NCBI GenBank assembly: GCA_964447405.1
Contig: CAYUSP010000002.1
Location: 558,001 to 622,000, forward strand
Direction of reading: 5' to 3'
From: JALNZF01 sp964447405
Lineage (GTDB): Bacteria; Nitrospirota; UBA9217
Length of the DNA stretch: 64,000 nucleotides
Shown here: positions 34,938-44,215 of the stretch, one piece after another
Numbering within the stretch: the stretch's first letter is position 1
Layout of the letters: each line of letters opens with the position of its first letter
The notes under the pieces: model-generated
Database searches by the model: none
Told to the model about the DNA's origin: nothing
The model's input: only the letters and a program-made list of their open reading frames with translations
Made by a program: the position numbers and the translations under genes

Positions 34938-35582
34938 CTAACCTGTTTTTCGGAACACCCATATTGCACGCCTGTACTCGGAATACGGCAGCTTCAGCTC
35001 GACTATGTTGCTCTGCTCCGCGTGCAGACCTTCCAACTTCACATCATCCAGAACCTCATCCGGTCCCCTGCTCAGCACCATAAGACCGCCTGGCTTCAGG
35101 AGCGGCATCCCGGCATTAAGGGCTGTACCCATCTCGGCGAAAGCGCGGGCAGTAACAATATCGAAAGAGGAACGGGTCTGGGCAGGCAGTTCTTCTACTC
35201 TCGTATCAATTACGTCAACTTCGGACAACCGCAGGGTACGTACAACATGCCTGAGGAATGACGCCTTTTTTTTTACGGAATCGACCATCTTGATTGACAA
35301 CAAAGGAAATGCGATCTTGAGCGGCAGCGCGGGAAATCCCGCCCCCGAACCCATGTCGAGCAATCGTGTTCCTGGAGTTGGATCAAAGCCCGTTGCATAC
35401 GCGAGGGAATCCAACACATGTTTAATGATGACGTCCCGCTCATCGGTAATCGCCGTAAGGCTCATTTTCCGGTTCCATTTATGCAGCTCTGTCAGATAAA
35501 CGAACACGGAATTGACCTGTTCCATGGTCAGAGTAATCCCGAGTTCCCGGGCGCCGGCAGATAAGAGCTCTCTCGGCGTCAC
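34938..35582 (-). CDS. rsmG: 16S rRNA (guanine527-N7)-methyltransferase
   Basis: 214 aa. SAM-binding motif RLLDMGSGAGFPALPLKIA near residue 72, then VTARAFAEM and VLSRGP. The N-terminus has the typical HKWNRKMSLTAI segment. It makes m7G527 in 16S rRNA. It overlaps mnmG by 4 bp, the common gidA-gidB pair. Confidence 0.95.
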   Translation of the reverse strand: MTPRELLSAGARELGITLTMEQVNSVFVYLTELHKWNRKMSLTAITDERDVIIKHVLDSLAYATGFDPTPGTRLLDMGSGAGFPALPLKIAFPLLSIKMVDSVKKKASFLRHVVRTLRLSEVDVIDTRVEELPAQTRSSFDIVTARAFAEMGTALNAGMPLLKPGGLMVLSRGPDEVLDDVKLEGLHAEQSNIVELKLPYSEYRRAIWVFRKTG

Positions 35583-37477
35583 AGGGAAGATCCCCGTTTT
35601 CTCTTTTCGAGCGAAACCAGCAGGAGGGAGATGGCGGCAGGCGTGACGCCCGAAATGCGGGAGGCCTGGCCCAGTGACAGGGGTTGTACCTGTTTGAGCT
35701 TTTGCCGGACCTCGGATCCCAGCCCGATAATGGCGTCATAGTCCATGTCTGCAGGGATGCCCTTCTGTTCCAGCGAGGAAAATCGTTCCACCTGCTGGAT
35801 CTGGCGCTGTATATAGCCCTCGTATTTGACCTGGATCTCCACTTGTTCCGCTGCAGCCATATCGAGCGGCACGTCCGGAGGGCTGATCTTTGCGATATCT
35901 TCATACCCAAGTTCCGGGCGCTTGAGGAGCTGGTCAAGCGAGGACTCGGCTGAGAGCGCTGATGATTGCTTCGCGATGAGCAGGTTGTTAACGTCCTGCC
36001 CCGGCCGTACCCAGGTTTGTTTCAGGCGCTCCGTTTCCCGCTTGATGCTCTTCTTTTTTTCAATGAATTGCTGGTGCTCGTTACGAGACACGAGCCCGAC
36101 CTCAAATCCTTTTTCGCGGAGTCGTAAATCCGCGTTGTCCTCGCGAAGCAGGAGGCGGTATTCGGCGCGGGACGTGAACATGCGATAGGGTTCGTTCGTC
36201 CCCCTTGTCACGAGGTCATCGATCAGCACACCGATGTAGGCCTCCGCGCGCGACAGGATTAATGGTTGGCGCTTTTGGATCTTGAGTGCAGCATTGATGC
36301 CCGCCATCAGTCCCTGGGCAGCAGCTTCCTCATATCCTGATGTGCCGTTTATCTGTCCGGCGAAGTACAGTCCGCTGACCTTTTTTGTTTCGAGCGTAGG
36401 CAGGATCTGGGTCGGGGGTGCGAAATCGTACTCAATCGCATAAGCAGGCCGCATGACCTCAACATCCTCAAGTCCGGCGATTGAACGATACAGCCGGACC
36501 TGGACCTCATAAGGCAGGCTGGTGGACATGCCATTTGCGTAATATTCTTCCGTATCCAGTCCCTCCGGCTCAAGAAAAACCTGATGCCGATCCCGTTCAG
36601 AAAATCTTTTCACCTTGTCCTCAATAGAAGGACAATAGCGGGGTCCTATTCCCTTTATAATCCCAGCGTAAAGTGGGGAAAGATGCAGGTTTTCTAACAC
36701 GATTGTGTGTGTAGTGGTGTTCGTATATGTTAAGTAGCAGGGTACTTGTGGGAGCGGATGCGTTTTTTCAGATAAAGAGAAAAAAGGTGCTGGGTCATCT
36801 CCAGGCTGGATCTTCATGCGTGAAAAATCGATGGATCGTCCATTTAAACGGGCAGGTGTGCCTGTTTTCAGTCTGCCAATCTCGAAGCCTAAATCCCTCA
36901 AACTGTCTGACAATCCTACTGACGGGAACTCCCCTGCCCTGCCGGCGTTGTAATGTACAAGGCCGATATGAATAAGCCCTTTCAGAAAAGTCCCGGTCGT
37001 TACAATGATTGCTTTTGCCAGATACTGCACTCCGATGGAGGTTTCAAGGCCGACTATCGCATCGCTCTCCACGATGAACTTTTCCACGGTCTCTTGTTTT
37101 ATATCAAGGCCGGCCTGCTCCTCGACAGATTGCTTCATGGCAAGGCGGTAGCGTTGTTTGTCTGCCTGGGCACGAGTGCCCCGGACAGCCGGGCCTTTGC
37201 TTTGGTTCAGTACGCGGAACTGGATGCCTGTGCGGTCGATGATCCTTGCCATCTCGCCGCCGAGTGCGTCGATCTCTTTTACCAGCTGGCCCTTGGCAAG
37301 GCCGCCGATGGCTGGATTGCAGGACATGAGGGCGATGCTGTCGAGGTTCATCGTGAGCATGAGCGTGCGGCAGCCCATGCGTGCGGAAGCGAGCGCGGCC
37401 TCGCACCCGGCATGGCCCGCGCCGATCACGATGACGTCGTATGGTTTGCCCGCGGATTCACGAAAAGAAACGTTCAT
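35579..37477 (-). CDS. mnmG: tRNA uridine-34 5-carboxymethylaminomethyl modification enzyme MnmG
   Basis: 632 aa. FAD-binding GAGHAGCEAALASARMG near residue 18, a second conserved region GGLAKGQLVKEIDALGG, and YEEAAAQGLMAGINAALK. With MnmE it modifies wobble U34 of several tRNAs. It is 39 bp downstream of mnmE on the same strand. Confidence 0.97.
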   Translation of the reverse strand: MNVSFRESAGKPYDVIVIGAGHAGCEAALASARMGCRTLMLTMNLDSIALMSCNPAIGGLAKGQLVKEIDALGGEMARIIDRTGIQFRVLNQSKGPAVRGTRAQADKQRYRLAMKQSVEEQAGLDIKQETVEKFIVESDAIVGLETSIGVQYLAKAIIVTTGTFLKGLIHIGLVHYNAGRAGEFPSVGLSDSLRDLGFEIGRLKTGTPARLNGRSIDFSRMKIQPGDDPAPFFSLSEKTHPLPQVPCYLTYTNTTTHTIVLENLHLSPLYAGIIKGIGPRYCPSIEDKVKRFSERDRHQVFLEPEGLDTEEYYANGMSTSLPYEVQVRLYRSIAGLEDVEVMRPAYAIEYDFAPPTQILPTLETKKVSGLYFAGQINGTSGYEEAAAQGLMAGINAALKIQKRQPLILSRAEAYIGVLIDDLVTRGTNEPYRMFTSRAEYRLLLREDNADLRLREKGFEVGLVSRNEHQQFIEKKKSIKRETERLKQTWVRPGQDVNNLLIAKQSSALSAESSLDQLLKRPELGYEDIAKISPPDVPLDMAAAEQVEIQVKYEGYIQRQIQQVERFSSLEQKGIPADMDYDAIIGLGSEVRQKLKQVQPLSLGQASRISGVTPAAISLLLVSLEKRKRGSSL

Positions 37478-37516
37478 TCTCGACCCATGCGTAGTGCGCT
37501 CGCCATATTCGTATTA

Positions 37517-38884
37517 TCATTTACCGATGCAGAAATCACTGAAGATCTTTTCCAGGATGTCCTCGGTGTAAGTCGCACCGATGATCAATCCCAGACTCTC
37601 AAGCGCGCCTCTGAGGTCCATGGCGATGAATTCCGACGAAAGACCGGAGGTAACCGACTCATACGACCGCTGCAGACTGGTCCGCGCCTGTTCGAGCGCG
37701 GTTTTATGCCGCAGGTTCACTGCAGGTGAATGCTCACGGTCGCCTATTCTTCCCAGTTTTGCCAGCGACAACACTGCCTGTTTCAAAACATCCAGGCCCT
37801 CGCCGGTGCGGCATGAGATGCTCACCTGGATCTCCGCACCGCTCAGCTCAAGCCGTCTCGGCAGGTCGGCCTTGTTAATAATGATGATTGTCTGTTTGCC
37901 TTGGACCATTTCAAGCACCCGCCTGTCCTCGTCTGTAAGGGGCCGCGATCCATCGAGCATTGGCAGGACCAGGTCCGCGGAATCGATCGCCGCCATGCTC
38001 CGACGAATGCCCTCCTGTTCGACAACGTCGTGGGAGTGCCTGATGCCTGCAGTATCCAGTATCTTCAGCGGCACACCGCTGATGTTCACGTATTCCTCCA
38101 GCACATCCCGCGTTGTGCCCGGTATTTCGGTTACGATTGCACGGTCCTGCTTCAAAAGTGCATTCAAAAGCGACGATTTGCCGACATTCGGCTTGCCCAC
38201 AATCGCAGTGGCAAAACCGTCTCGCAGGATCCTTCCGTAATCGTATCCCGCAAGAAGCCCGTCTATCCCCTTCAGCAGCCCGGAAAGTGATTCAATCATT
38301 GTGTGGTTACTGCCAGTCTCGATATCCTCTTCTGGAAAATCAATGCCCGCTTCCACAGCAGCCAGGAGCGAAATCAGACCATCGCGAAGCGAAGTGACCT
38401 CTCCAGAAAGGCCGCCCAGAAGCTGGTCCTTCGCAGCCCGGTGCGCAAGTTCAGTCCTTGCATGGATGACATCCATGACAGCCTCAGCCTGGGCAAGGTC
38501 TATCCGTCCATTCAGAAATGCCCGCAGCGTGAACTCTCCCGGCTCTGCCTGCCTTGCGCCTGCCGTAACCAGCAATGTCATAGTGCGCCAGAGCGGAATG
38601 GGACCGCCGTGGCAGTTGATCTCAACGATGTCTTCTCTCGTGTAGGTCGCAGGCGCACGCATTATGCTGAGCAGCACCTCGTCCACGGTTTCACCTGTCG
38701 TCGGATCGATGATATGACCGTACTGCAGAGAACGCTTATCACTGTCAGCGAACTGCCGATTTCTGCGCGGCTTGAAAAAACGATCAGCCAACCGGACTGC
38801 ATCCCTGCCGCTAATGCGTATGATGCCGATGCCGCCAACGCCGGGCGGGGTCGACAGGCCGCAGATCGTATCCTGTGTTTGCAT
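37517..38884 (-). CDS. mnmE: tRNA modification GTPase MnmE
   Basis: 455 aa. N-terminal formyl-THF-binding domain (DTICGLSTPPGVGGIGIIRI), helical domain, inserted G domain with GKPNVGKSSLLNALL near 222, GTTRDVLEE, DTAGI and NKADL, and the C-terminal zinc/catalytic tail FCIGK. It acts with MnmG on wobble uridine. Confidence 0.97.
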   Translation of the reverse strand: MQTQDTICGLSTPPGVGGIGIIRISGRDAVRLADRFFKPRRNRQFADSDKRSLQYGHIIDPTTGETVDEVLLSIMRAPATYTREDIVEINCHGGPIPLWRTMTLLVTAGARQAEPGEFTLRAFLNGRIDLAQAEAVMDVIHARTELAHRAAKDQLLGGLSGEVTSLRDGLISLLAAVEAGIDFPEEDIETGSNHTMIESLSGLLKGIDGLLAGYDYGRILRDGFATAIVGKPNVGKSSLLNALLKQDRAIVTEIPGTTRDVLEEYVNISGVPLKILDTAGIRHSHDVVEQEGIRRSMAAIDSADLVLPMLDGSRPLTDEDRRVLEMVQGKQTIIIINKADLPRRLELSGAEIQVSISCRTGEGLDVLKQAVLSLAKLGRIGDREHSPAVNLRHKTALEQARTSLQRSYESVTSGLSSEFIAMDLRGALESLGLIIGATYTEDILEKIFSDFCIGK

Positions 38885-38994
38885 GGCGTTATACTACCAT
38901 AAAGGCCTGGCGTCTTAAAAAGGTATTTTTTCTGACGTGGGGAATAATTGTTGGGCAATCAAAGAGAATGCGATGGGGGAAAAAACCGATCTAT

Positions 38995-39279
38995 CTATGT
39001 GGCGTGCCTTATTGGCGCAGCATTGCGACGATGTTGCTCCTGGAGATGAAGGGTTCCTGCGAGGGATTTAAGTTTTCTGGCTTCGATCATAACATGGGGC
39101 GCCTGCTTCTCAATGAAGTCCAGCTCCATTATAATGCGCGTATAAAAGTCCTCATGGTGCTCGATGAACTCCCTGGTCATGCCGAGCCGGGCGATCTCCG
39201 TCCACAGGCCGCTTTTTTCCACGAGATCGGAAACATCATGAACCAGCTCCAGCTTGTCTGTATGCAAATGCTCGCTCAT
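38995..39279 (-). CDS. Small hypothetical protein
   Basis: 94 aa, charged and helical, with no membrane segment or known motif. No clear SD precedes the ATG at 39277-39279. It lies between mnmE and another small gene in the opposite direction. I do not recognise it. Confidence 0.5.
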   Translation of the reverse strand: MSEHLHTDKLELVHDVSDLVEKSGLWTEIARLGMTREFIEHHEDFYTRIIMELDFIEKQAPHVMIEARKLKSLAGTLHLQEQHRRNAAPIRHAT

Positions 39280-39423
39280 GCAGCCAAGTTTAGCAGCGAT
39301 TTATTAAACTGTCAAATGAGTAGGACATAAGTACCAGATGCGTTCGGCATAAGGTAAATTCCGTGCATCGCGATGCACGTTTATGATAATATTGCAACAC
39401 CAGGTAGGAGAGCAGGACTGATA

Positions 39424-39669
39424 ATGGACACCGGCGAACTGAAAACAATCACAGAAAAATACAGTATTGTGCAGCTTGAGGCCTGTATCCAGCAGCAGCT
39501 TGATAAAGGCGAAAATGCATGTGAGATCATCGACAAGTCTGACGAGGTGCTCATTGCATTGAGCAAGGCCGAGGTTGTGCGCGAACTCATGGACAAGGGT
39601 ATGACCTTTTCGGAGGCTCTGCGGGAACTGGGCAAGAGGATACGCGCGGTGTATGGAAAAAGCGCATGA
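39424..39669 (+). CDS. Small helical conserved protein, function unknown
   Basis: 81 aa from the ATG at 39424 (AGGAG-type SD 12 nt before it; an earlier in-frame ATG at 39373 lacks one). All-helical, with ELMDKGMTFSEALRELGKR near the end, which could form a small DNA- or protein-binding bundle. No family recognised. Confidence 0.6.
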   Translation: MDTGELKTITEKYSIVQLEACIQQQLDKGENACEIIDKSDEVLIALSKAEVVRELMDKGMTFSEALRELGKRIRAVYGKSA

Positions 39670-39832
39670 TACCATCAATTTCTTCTCGATGAGGCACCCG
39701 GCAGATGTTCTCACTTATCATACTAGATAGAAACACTCAAGTGATTGATCCGGAAAAAGTAAGGGTCAGTCATGAGCAGTTCAAACAACCTCTCCATGAA
39801 GTCTGAACCCTGTGTGAAAGGAAAGGACAACG

Positions 39833-41422
39833 ATGAAGAACAAAGACCTGTGGGAGCGATATAAAAAAAATCTCTGCGAATGTCAGTCGTTGGGAATGAC
39901 GCTCGACTTCAGCAGAATGGATCTTGATGATGTTTTTATTGACCGCTTGAGGCCTGAGATGGAGTTGGCGTATCAATCAATGGACGCTCTGGAAGCAGGG
40001 GCAATTGCCAATCCAGACGAAGGCCGCATGGTGGGGCACTACTGGCTTCGCTTGCCTGAGCTCGCACCGCAGCTGGAAATCAGAAAGGAGATAGAGAATA
40101 CCATCAGGGAGATAAAAGAATTTGCCGCGAGCGTGCATGCCGGCACGATCTCGACCAGGGCGAACGCAGGATTTACCCGGCTTCTTATCATAGGAATAGG
40201 CGGCTCAGCGCTTGGCCCCCAATTCATTGCCGATGCCCTCGGCACACCGGGTGACAGGCTGAGACCCTTTTTTTTAGATAACACAGATCCTGACGGCATA
40301 AACAGGGTGCTGACTGAGATCGGGAAAGACCTGGCAAAAACATTAATCTTGGTCATATCCAAGAGCGGAGGCACAATAGAAACCAGAAATGGAATGCTCG
40401 AAACAGCCAGTGCCTATAAAAAAGCAGGCTTGACATTTGAAAATCATGCCGTAGCCATAACTGGGGTGGGAAGCATGCTTGATAAAATTGCGATAAGTGG
40501 CGGCTGGATCGCAAGATTTCCCATGTGGGATTGGGTTGGTGGGAGAACGTCCGTATTTTCAGCAGTTGGACTGCTTCCTGCTGCACTTCAGGGCATTAAT
40601 ATAGGAGAATTCATAGATGGCGCAGCCGCAATGGACAGACTTACGAGAAACAAGCGCACACAGGAGAATCCCGCCGCACTCCTTGCACTGTCATGGCATC
40701 TTGCCACAGAGGGTAGGGGAAGAAAAGATATGGTGATCCTGCCTTATAAGGATCGGTTGATGCTGTTTCCCAAATATCTGCAGCAGCTGATCATGGAGTC
40801 GCTGGGTAAGGAAAAAGACCTGAACGGCAATAGGGTACATCAGGGGATTTCCGTCTTCGGCAACAAAGGCACAACAGACCAGCACGCGTATATACAGCAG
40901 CTTCGGGACGGCGTACATAATTTTTTTGCAACGTTCATTGAAGTGCTTCGCGATCAAGAAGGCCGGTCCCTCGAGGTCGATCCGGGCATCACCAGCGGCG
41001 ATTATCTGAGCGCCTATTTTCTGGGAACCCGCAATGCACTGTATGAAAACAACAGGGCATCGCTTACCATCACGATCGATGCGATCAGCGCTCGCACCAT
41101 CGGCGCTCTCATCGCGCTGTATGAACGTGCAGTAGGCTTGTATGCAACGCTCATTCATGTCAACGCCTACCATCAGCCAGGCGTTGAAGCCGGCAAGAAG
41201 ATGGCCGGCACGATCATCCAGCTCCAGCGCGAGGTTGTTGCTTTCCTTCGCGCGCATGCGGACACATCTTTTACAGCGGAAGAGATCGCACAGTCCCTTC
41301 AATCCGAGGATAACGTAGAGTCAATCTTCAAGATACTTGAGCATGCAAGCGCGAATCATGACCACGCGATAGCGGCGATCCCGGGAAGAACGCTTTTCGA
41401 TAAAAAGTACCGCGCGGGATAA
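39833..41422 (+). CDS. pgi: Glucose-6-phosphate isomerase
   Basis: 529 aa. Sugar-phosphate-binding motifs GIGGSALGPQFIADAL near residue 122 and VISKSGGTIETRN near 180; later NKGTTDQHAYIQQLRDG with the catalytic His. It interconverts glucose-6-P and fructose-6-P. SD AAAGGA, start at 39833. It converges with the next gene. Confidence 0.95.
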   Translation: MKNKDLWERYKKNLCECQSLGMTLDFSRMDLDDVFIDRLRPEMELAYQSMDALEAGAIANPDEGRMVGHYWLRLPELAPQLEIRKEIENTIREIKEFAASVHAGTISTRANAGFTRLLIIGIGGSALGPQFIADALGTPGDRLRPFFLDNTDPDGINRVLTEIGKDLAKTLILVISKSGGTIETRNGMLETASAYKKAGLTFENHAVAITGVGSMLDKIAISGGWIARFPMWDWVGGRTSVFSAVGLLPAALQGINIGEFIDGAAAMDRLTRNKRTQENPAALLALSWHLATEGRGRKDMVILPYKDRLMLFPKYLQQLIMESLGKEKDLNGNRVHQGISVFGNKGTTDQHAYIQQLRDGVHNFFATFIEVLRDQEGRSLEVDPGITSGDYLSAYFLGTRNALYENNRASLTITIDAISARTIGALIALYERAVGLYATLIHVNAYHQPGVEAGKKMAGTIIQLQREVVAFLRAHADTSFTAEEIAQSLQSEDNVESIFKILEHASANHDHAIAAIPGRTLFDKKYRAG

Positions 41423-41446
41423 GCACCAGAAAATCGGAAAAGCCGC

Positions 41447-41956
41447 TTATGCCTCGCCTTTCTGCCCCACAAAGTGGTCCTTCTTCTCTCTGAACAGCAC
41501 ATTGAACGTGGTGAGCGATCCGTAGATGCGCGTGATGTATTGCTGCAGATCGATCTTTTCATTGTCCGTAAGGACCTTGTGGCCGTTGATCTGTGCTTCC
41601 ATGACCCGCAAGCGATCGCGTACCATCACGATCTTGTGAAAGAACTGTTCGATCGGAATGCTCTTGGAAGCCAAACCAGCATCTCCGGGCTTCAGGATCA
41701 GTTCTCCGCCTGCCCACCGGGCTGCCAAATCGGTCTTGGGAAGGTCTTCCCGGCTGATTTCAAATGCGGCAAGCTTCATCATTTCATACGCGCCTATCTC
41801 CACGTCCGTCAGAAGGGCTAATTCGTCCTCAATCACGAGCAATCGTTTCTCGAGCCGCGGGAAATAACAGGTACAGTCGCCGCCAACAGCCTCTTCAACC
41901 CTGCCGATGCCATGCTGCTCGTGACGTACCAGAGATCCCTTTCCCATATCAGTCAT
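41447..41956 (-). CDS. Hypothetical protein with CarD/DUF3553-like N-terminus
   Basis: 169 aa. Residues 5-35 (KGSLVRHEQHGIGRVEE, then CTCYFP) look like the small barrel at the N-terminus of CarD/UvrD-tail proteins, which bind RNA polymerase or DNA repair factors. The rest is helical and unrecognised. It is 16 bp downstream of the aminotransferase gene, so possibly cotranscribed. Confidence 0.6.
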   Translation of the reverse strand: MTDMGKGSLVRHEQHGIGRVEEAVGGDCTCYFPRLEKRLLVIEDELALLTDVEIGAYEMMKLAAFEISREDLPKTDLAARWAGGELILKPGDAGLASKSIPIEQFFHKIVMVRDRLRVMEAQINGHKVLTDNEKIDLQQYITRIYGSLTTFNVLFREKKDHFVGQKGEA

Positions 41957-41972
41957 TATCGTCCTCCTTTAG

Positions 41973-43115
41973 TTAAACATGATCTGCTCCGTCCAACGCA
42001 TCAAATAAACGAAGCAGCTCATCCTGGGTATTGTAAAAATGCGGCGAAATGCGAAGCCCTCCGCCCCGGGAGTTGACCATGATGCGCTTTTGACGGAGCC
42101 TGTCCCGCAGCACGGCAGGATCGCCTTTGGCGGTGATCGTAATATTGCCCCCCCGACGCGCACGCTCCCTCGGCGTCAGGATTGACAATCCCCGTTTGTC
42201 CGCCTCCTGTATGATCAGATCGCCAAGGTCGAGCACGCGTTGTTCGATGCGATCAACGCCGACTTCCTGCAGCAGTGCAAGGGAGGCTCCCAGACCGATG
42301 ATCCCCATGAGGTTCATCGATCCTTCCTCAAAGCGCTGCGCATTGGTCTTGAGCTGGAATTCCGGGTGGTCAAAATCCATATCGCGCTGAACACTCTTCC
42401 ATCCGATGAGCGGCGGTTGCAGGAGTTCGCAAAGCTCGGACCTGCAATAAAATATGCCTATGCCTTCCGGACCAAGAAGCCATTTGTGGGCGTCCGCTGA
42501 TAAAAAATCAATGTTGCACCTGCGTACATCCATGGGGAGAAGGCCAAGGCTCTGAATGGCATCGACACAGAATAAGACGTTCTTTTGCCGGCAGAGCGCG
42601 CCGGTTCTTTCCAGATCGAGTCTGAACCCGTTTGAAAATTGAACCGCGCTTACAGCGAGGAGACGAGTTCTGGAATCAATGAGCTGGTCAATATCGCTTA
42701 TGCGGATCCCGCCTTCACTTGACCGGATGGTCCGGATCTGTACGCCTCTGCGCTGGAGATTCTGCCAGCAGTAAAGATTGGACGGAAACTCCCTTTCATA
42801 GATAATGACATTATCTCCCAACTTCCAATCAAGGCCCTCCGCAACAAGGGACAGGCCATGGGAGGTATTTTTAATAAAAGCGATCTCCTCCACATCGGCA
42901 TTGATGAACCGGGCGCAGGAGCGCCTGATATCGACAACCTGCTGCGCCCATTTGGGATACGAGAACGCCCCGTCTGCTGTTGCCTCGGCCAGGAAGGCTT
43001 CGACGGCCAGCCTGACCCGGAGTGGCAGGGGAGATACGCCTGCATGATCGAGGTATATATGGTTTTCCGCGACAGGAAACTCCTGGCGATATGTTTCGAA
43101 GTATGCGTTATCCAT
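41973..43115 (-). CDS. Class V aminotransferase (cysteine desulfurase/epimerase-like)
   Basis: 380 aa from the ATG at 43113-43115 (upstream frame covers the GIY-YIG gene and is rejected). YLDHAGVSPLPLRVR at the N-terminus; Asp binding the pyridine N in CVDAIQSLGLLPMD; the PLP lysine in FLSADAHKWLLGPEGIG. No obvious SufS/NifS active-site cysteine loop, so an isopenicillin-N-epimerase-like role is as likely as a desulfurase. Confidence 0.85.
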   Translation of the reverse strand: MDNAYFETYRQEFPVAENHIYLDHAGVSPLPLRVRLAVEAFLAEATADGAFSYPKWAQQVVDIRRSCARFINADVEEIAFIKNTSHGLSLVAEGLDWKLGDNVIIYEREFPSNLYCWQNLQRRGVQIRTIRSSEGGIRISDIDQLIDSRTRLLAVSAVQFSNGFRLDLERTGALCRQKNVLFCVDAIQSLGLLPMDVRRCNIDFLSADAHKWLLGPEGIGIFYCRSELCELLQPPLIGWKSVQRDMDFDHPEFQLKTNAQRFEEGSMNLMGIIGLGASLALLQEVGVDRIEQRVLDLGDLIIQEADKRGLSILTPRERARRGGNITITAKGDPAVLRDRLRQKRIMVNSRGGGLRISPHFYNTQDELLRLFDALDGADHV

Positions 43116-43171
43116 AGTTGTTGTCAAGCAATGCTCCGGCAGCCGTTTTCTCTGCTGGCCGAAGCTCAGGA

Positions 43172-43462
43172 TCACCTTCTTCTCGTGTGCTTTTCCATAT
43201 ATACGTGCTTCTCTTTTCTCGATAACTTCTTGAATGCGTATTCCTTCTTGAGCGCGCACGACTTTGTTCCGCATCGCTCCCTATAGAGCAGGGTTACCGG
43301 CAGGCGTGACCGTGTATATTTCGATGCAATGCCGTTGTTGTGCTGTTTTACCCGGCGTACCACGTCATTCGTGATGCCTGTGTAGAGAGAGCCATCACTA
43401 CATCGTACGATATACAGCAACCAGCTGACAGACTTTTTCTTTTGTTGAACAGCGCGCGGCAT
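43172..43462 (-). CDS. GIY-YIG domain endonuclease-like protein
   Basis: 96 aa. LYIVRCSDGSLYTGITNDVVRRVKQHN is split by the GIY-YIG core (LYI...YTG); the catalytic Arg and the Glu near EYAFKK are present. This is the short UvrC-like/YhbQ-type family, of uncertain role. Ends with a basic tail. Confidence 0.85.
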   Translation of the reverse strand: MPRAVQQKKKSVSWLLYIVRCSDGSLYTGITNDVVRRVKQHNNGIASKYTRSRLPVTLLYRERCGTKSCALKKEYAFKKLSRKEKHVYMEKHTRRR

Positions 43463-43627
43463 TGAAACTGGATTTTATCCGAGACAAGTAAGGATAGCAA
43501 GACGATTTGTTACTGCATCAGCACGCAGGAAACGCCTCCCCCTTGAAAAGCCAAATGTCATACGCTATCATGTCACAGGGTGCAGGCTGGAGCAGGAATT
43601 TTCGATTCAAACCAGGGGAGGGAAACA

Positions 43628-44137
43628 ATGCCGAATATCGCAGATAAAAAACTTGCTGCCGTTTGCGGGCTCTTCTGTCCCGCGTGCCACGTCTTCATCG
43701 GGACTCACGAAGAGCCGGCCAAACTCGCGATGATGGCCCAACGCTTTCAGCGGCCCCTTGAGGAAATGCAATGCAACGGCTGCAGGTCCGCAAAGCGGTG
43801 CTTTTTTTGCGAGACCAGGTGCACGATGGCAAAATGCGCTGCGGGAAAAGGCATGGAGTTCTGCGGAGAATGCGCGGACTATCCCTGCAAGGACCTGAAG
43901 GAATTTCAAATACTGGTGCCGCACAGGATCGAGCTGTGGAAATCTCATTCCCGCAGAAAGGAAGTCGGGCTTGAGACCTGGTATGCCGAAAAGATCGAAC
44001 AGTACTCCTGCCCCCAATGCCGGACTATCAATTCCGCCTACGATCTGAAATGCCGTAAGTGCGGCAATGACCCGAGCTGCGAGTACGTGCGGCTTCATAA
44101 GGAGGAGATTGTGAAGCATCTGGCAAAGACGAAGTGA
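43628..44137 (+). CDS. DUF3795-type cysteine-rich zinc protein
   Basis: 169 aa from the ATG at 43628 (SD GGGAGG). CGLFCPACHVFIG near residue 12, then CNGCRSAKRCFFCETRCTMAKC and a second zinc ribbon at the C-terminus (CPQCRT, CRKCGN). The DUF3795 family has no set function. The final ribbon is an extra not found in most members. It lies just upstream of the Sec-containing MerB-like gene on the same strand. Confidence 0.8.
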   Translation: MPNIADKKLAAVCGLFCPACHVFIGTHEEPAKLAMMAQRFQRPLEEMQCNGCRSAKRCFFCETRCTMAKCAAGKGMEFCGECADYPCKDLKEFQILVPHRIELWKSHSRRKEVGLETWYAEKIEQYSCPQCRTINSAYDLKCRKCGNDPSCEYVRLHKEEIVKHLAKTK

Positions 44138-44215
44138 CGAACGGAAGTTGTTGAAGTTTCCATGTATCATCGTTGAATAGTGACGACCTTTGTGCTATTT
44201 AAGACAGGAGACAAT

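Noticed and set aside
43116..43274. N-terminal extension of the class V aminotransferase
   Set aside because: It overlaps the GIY-YIG gene and adds a sequence without aminotransferase features.
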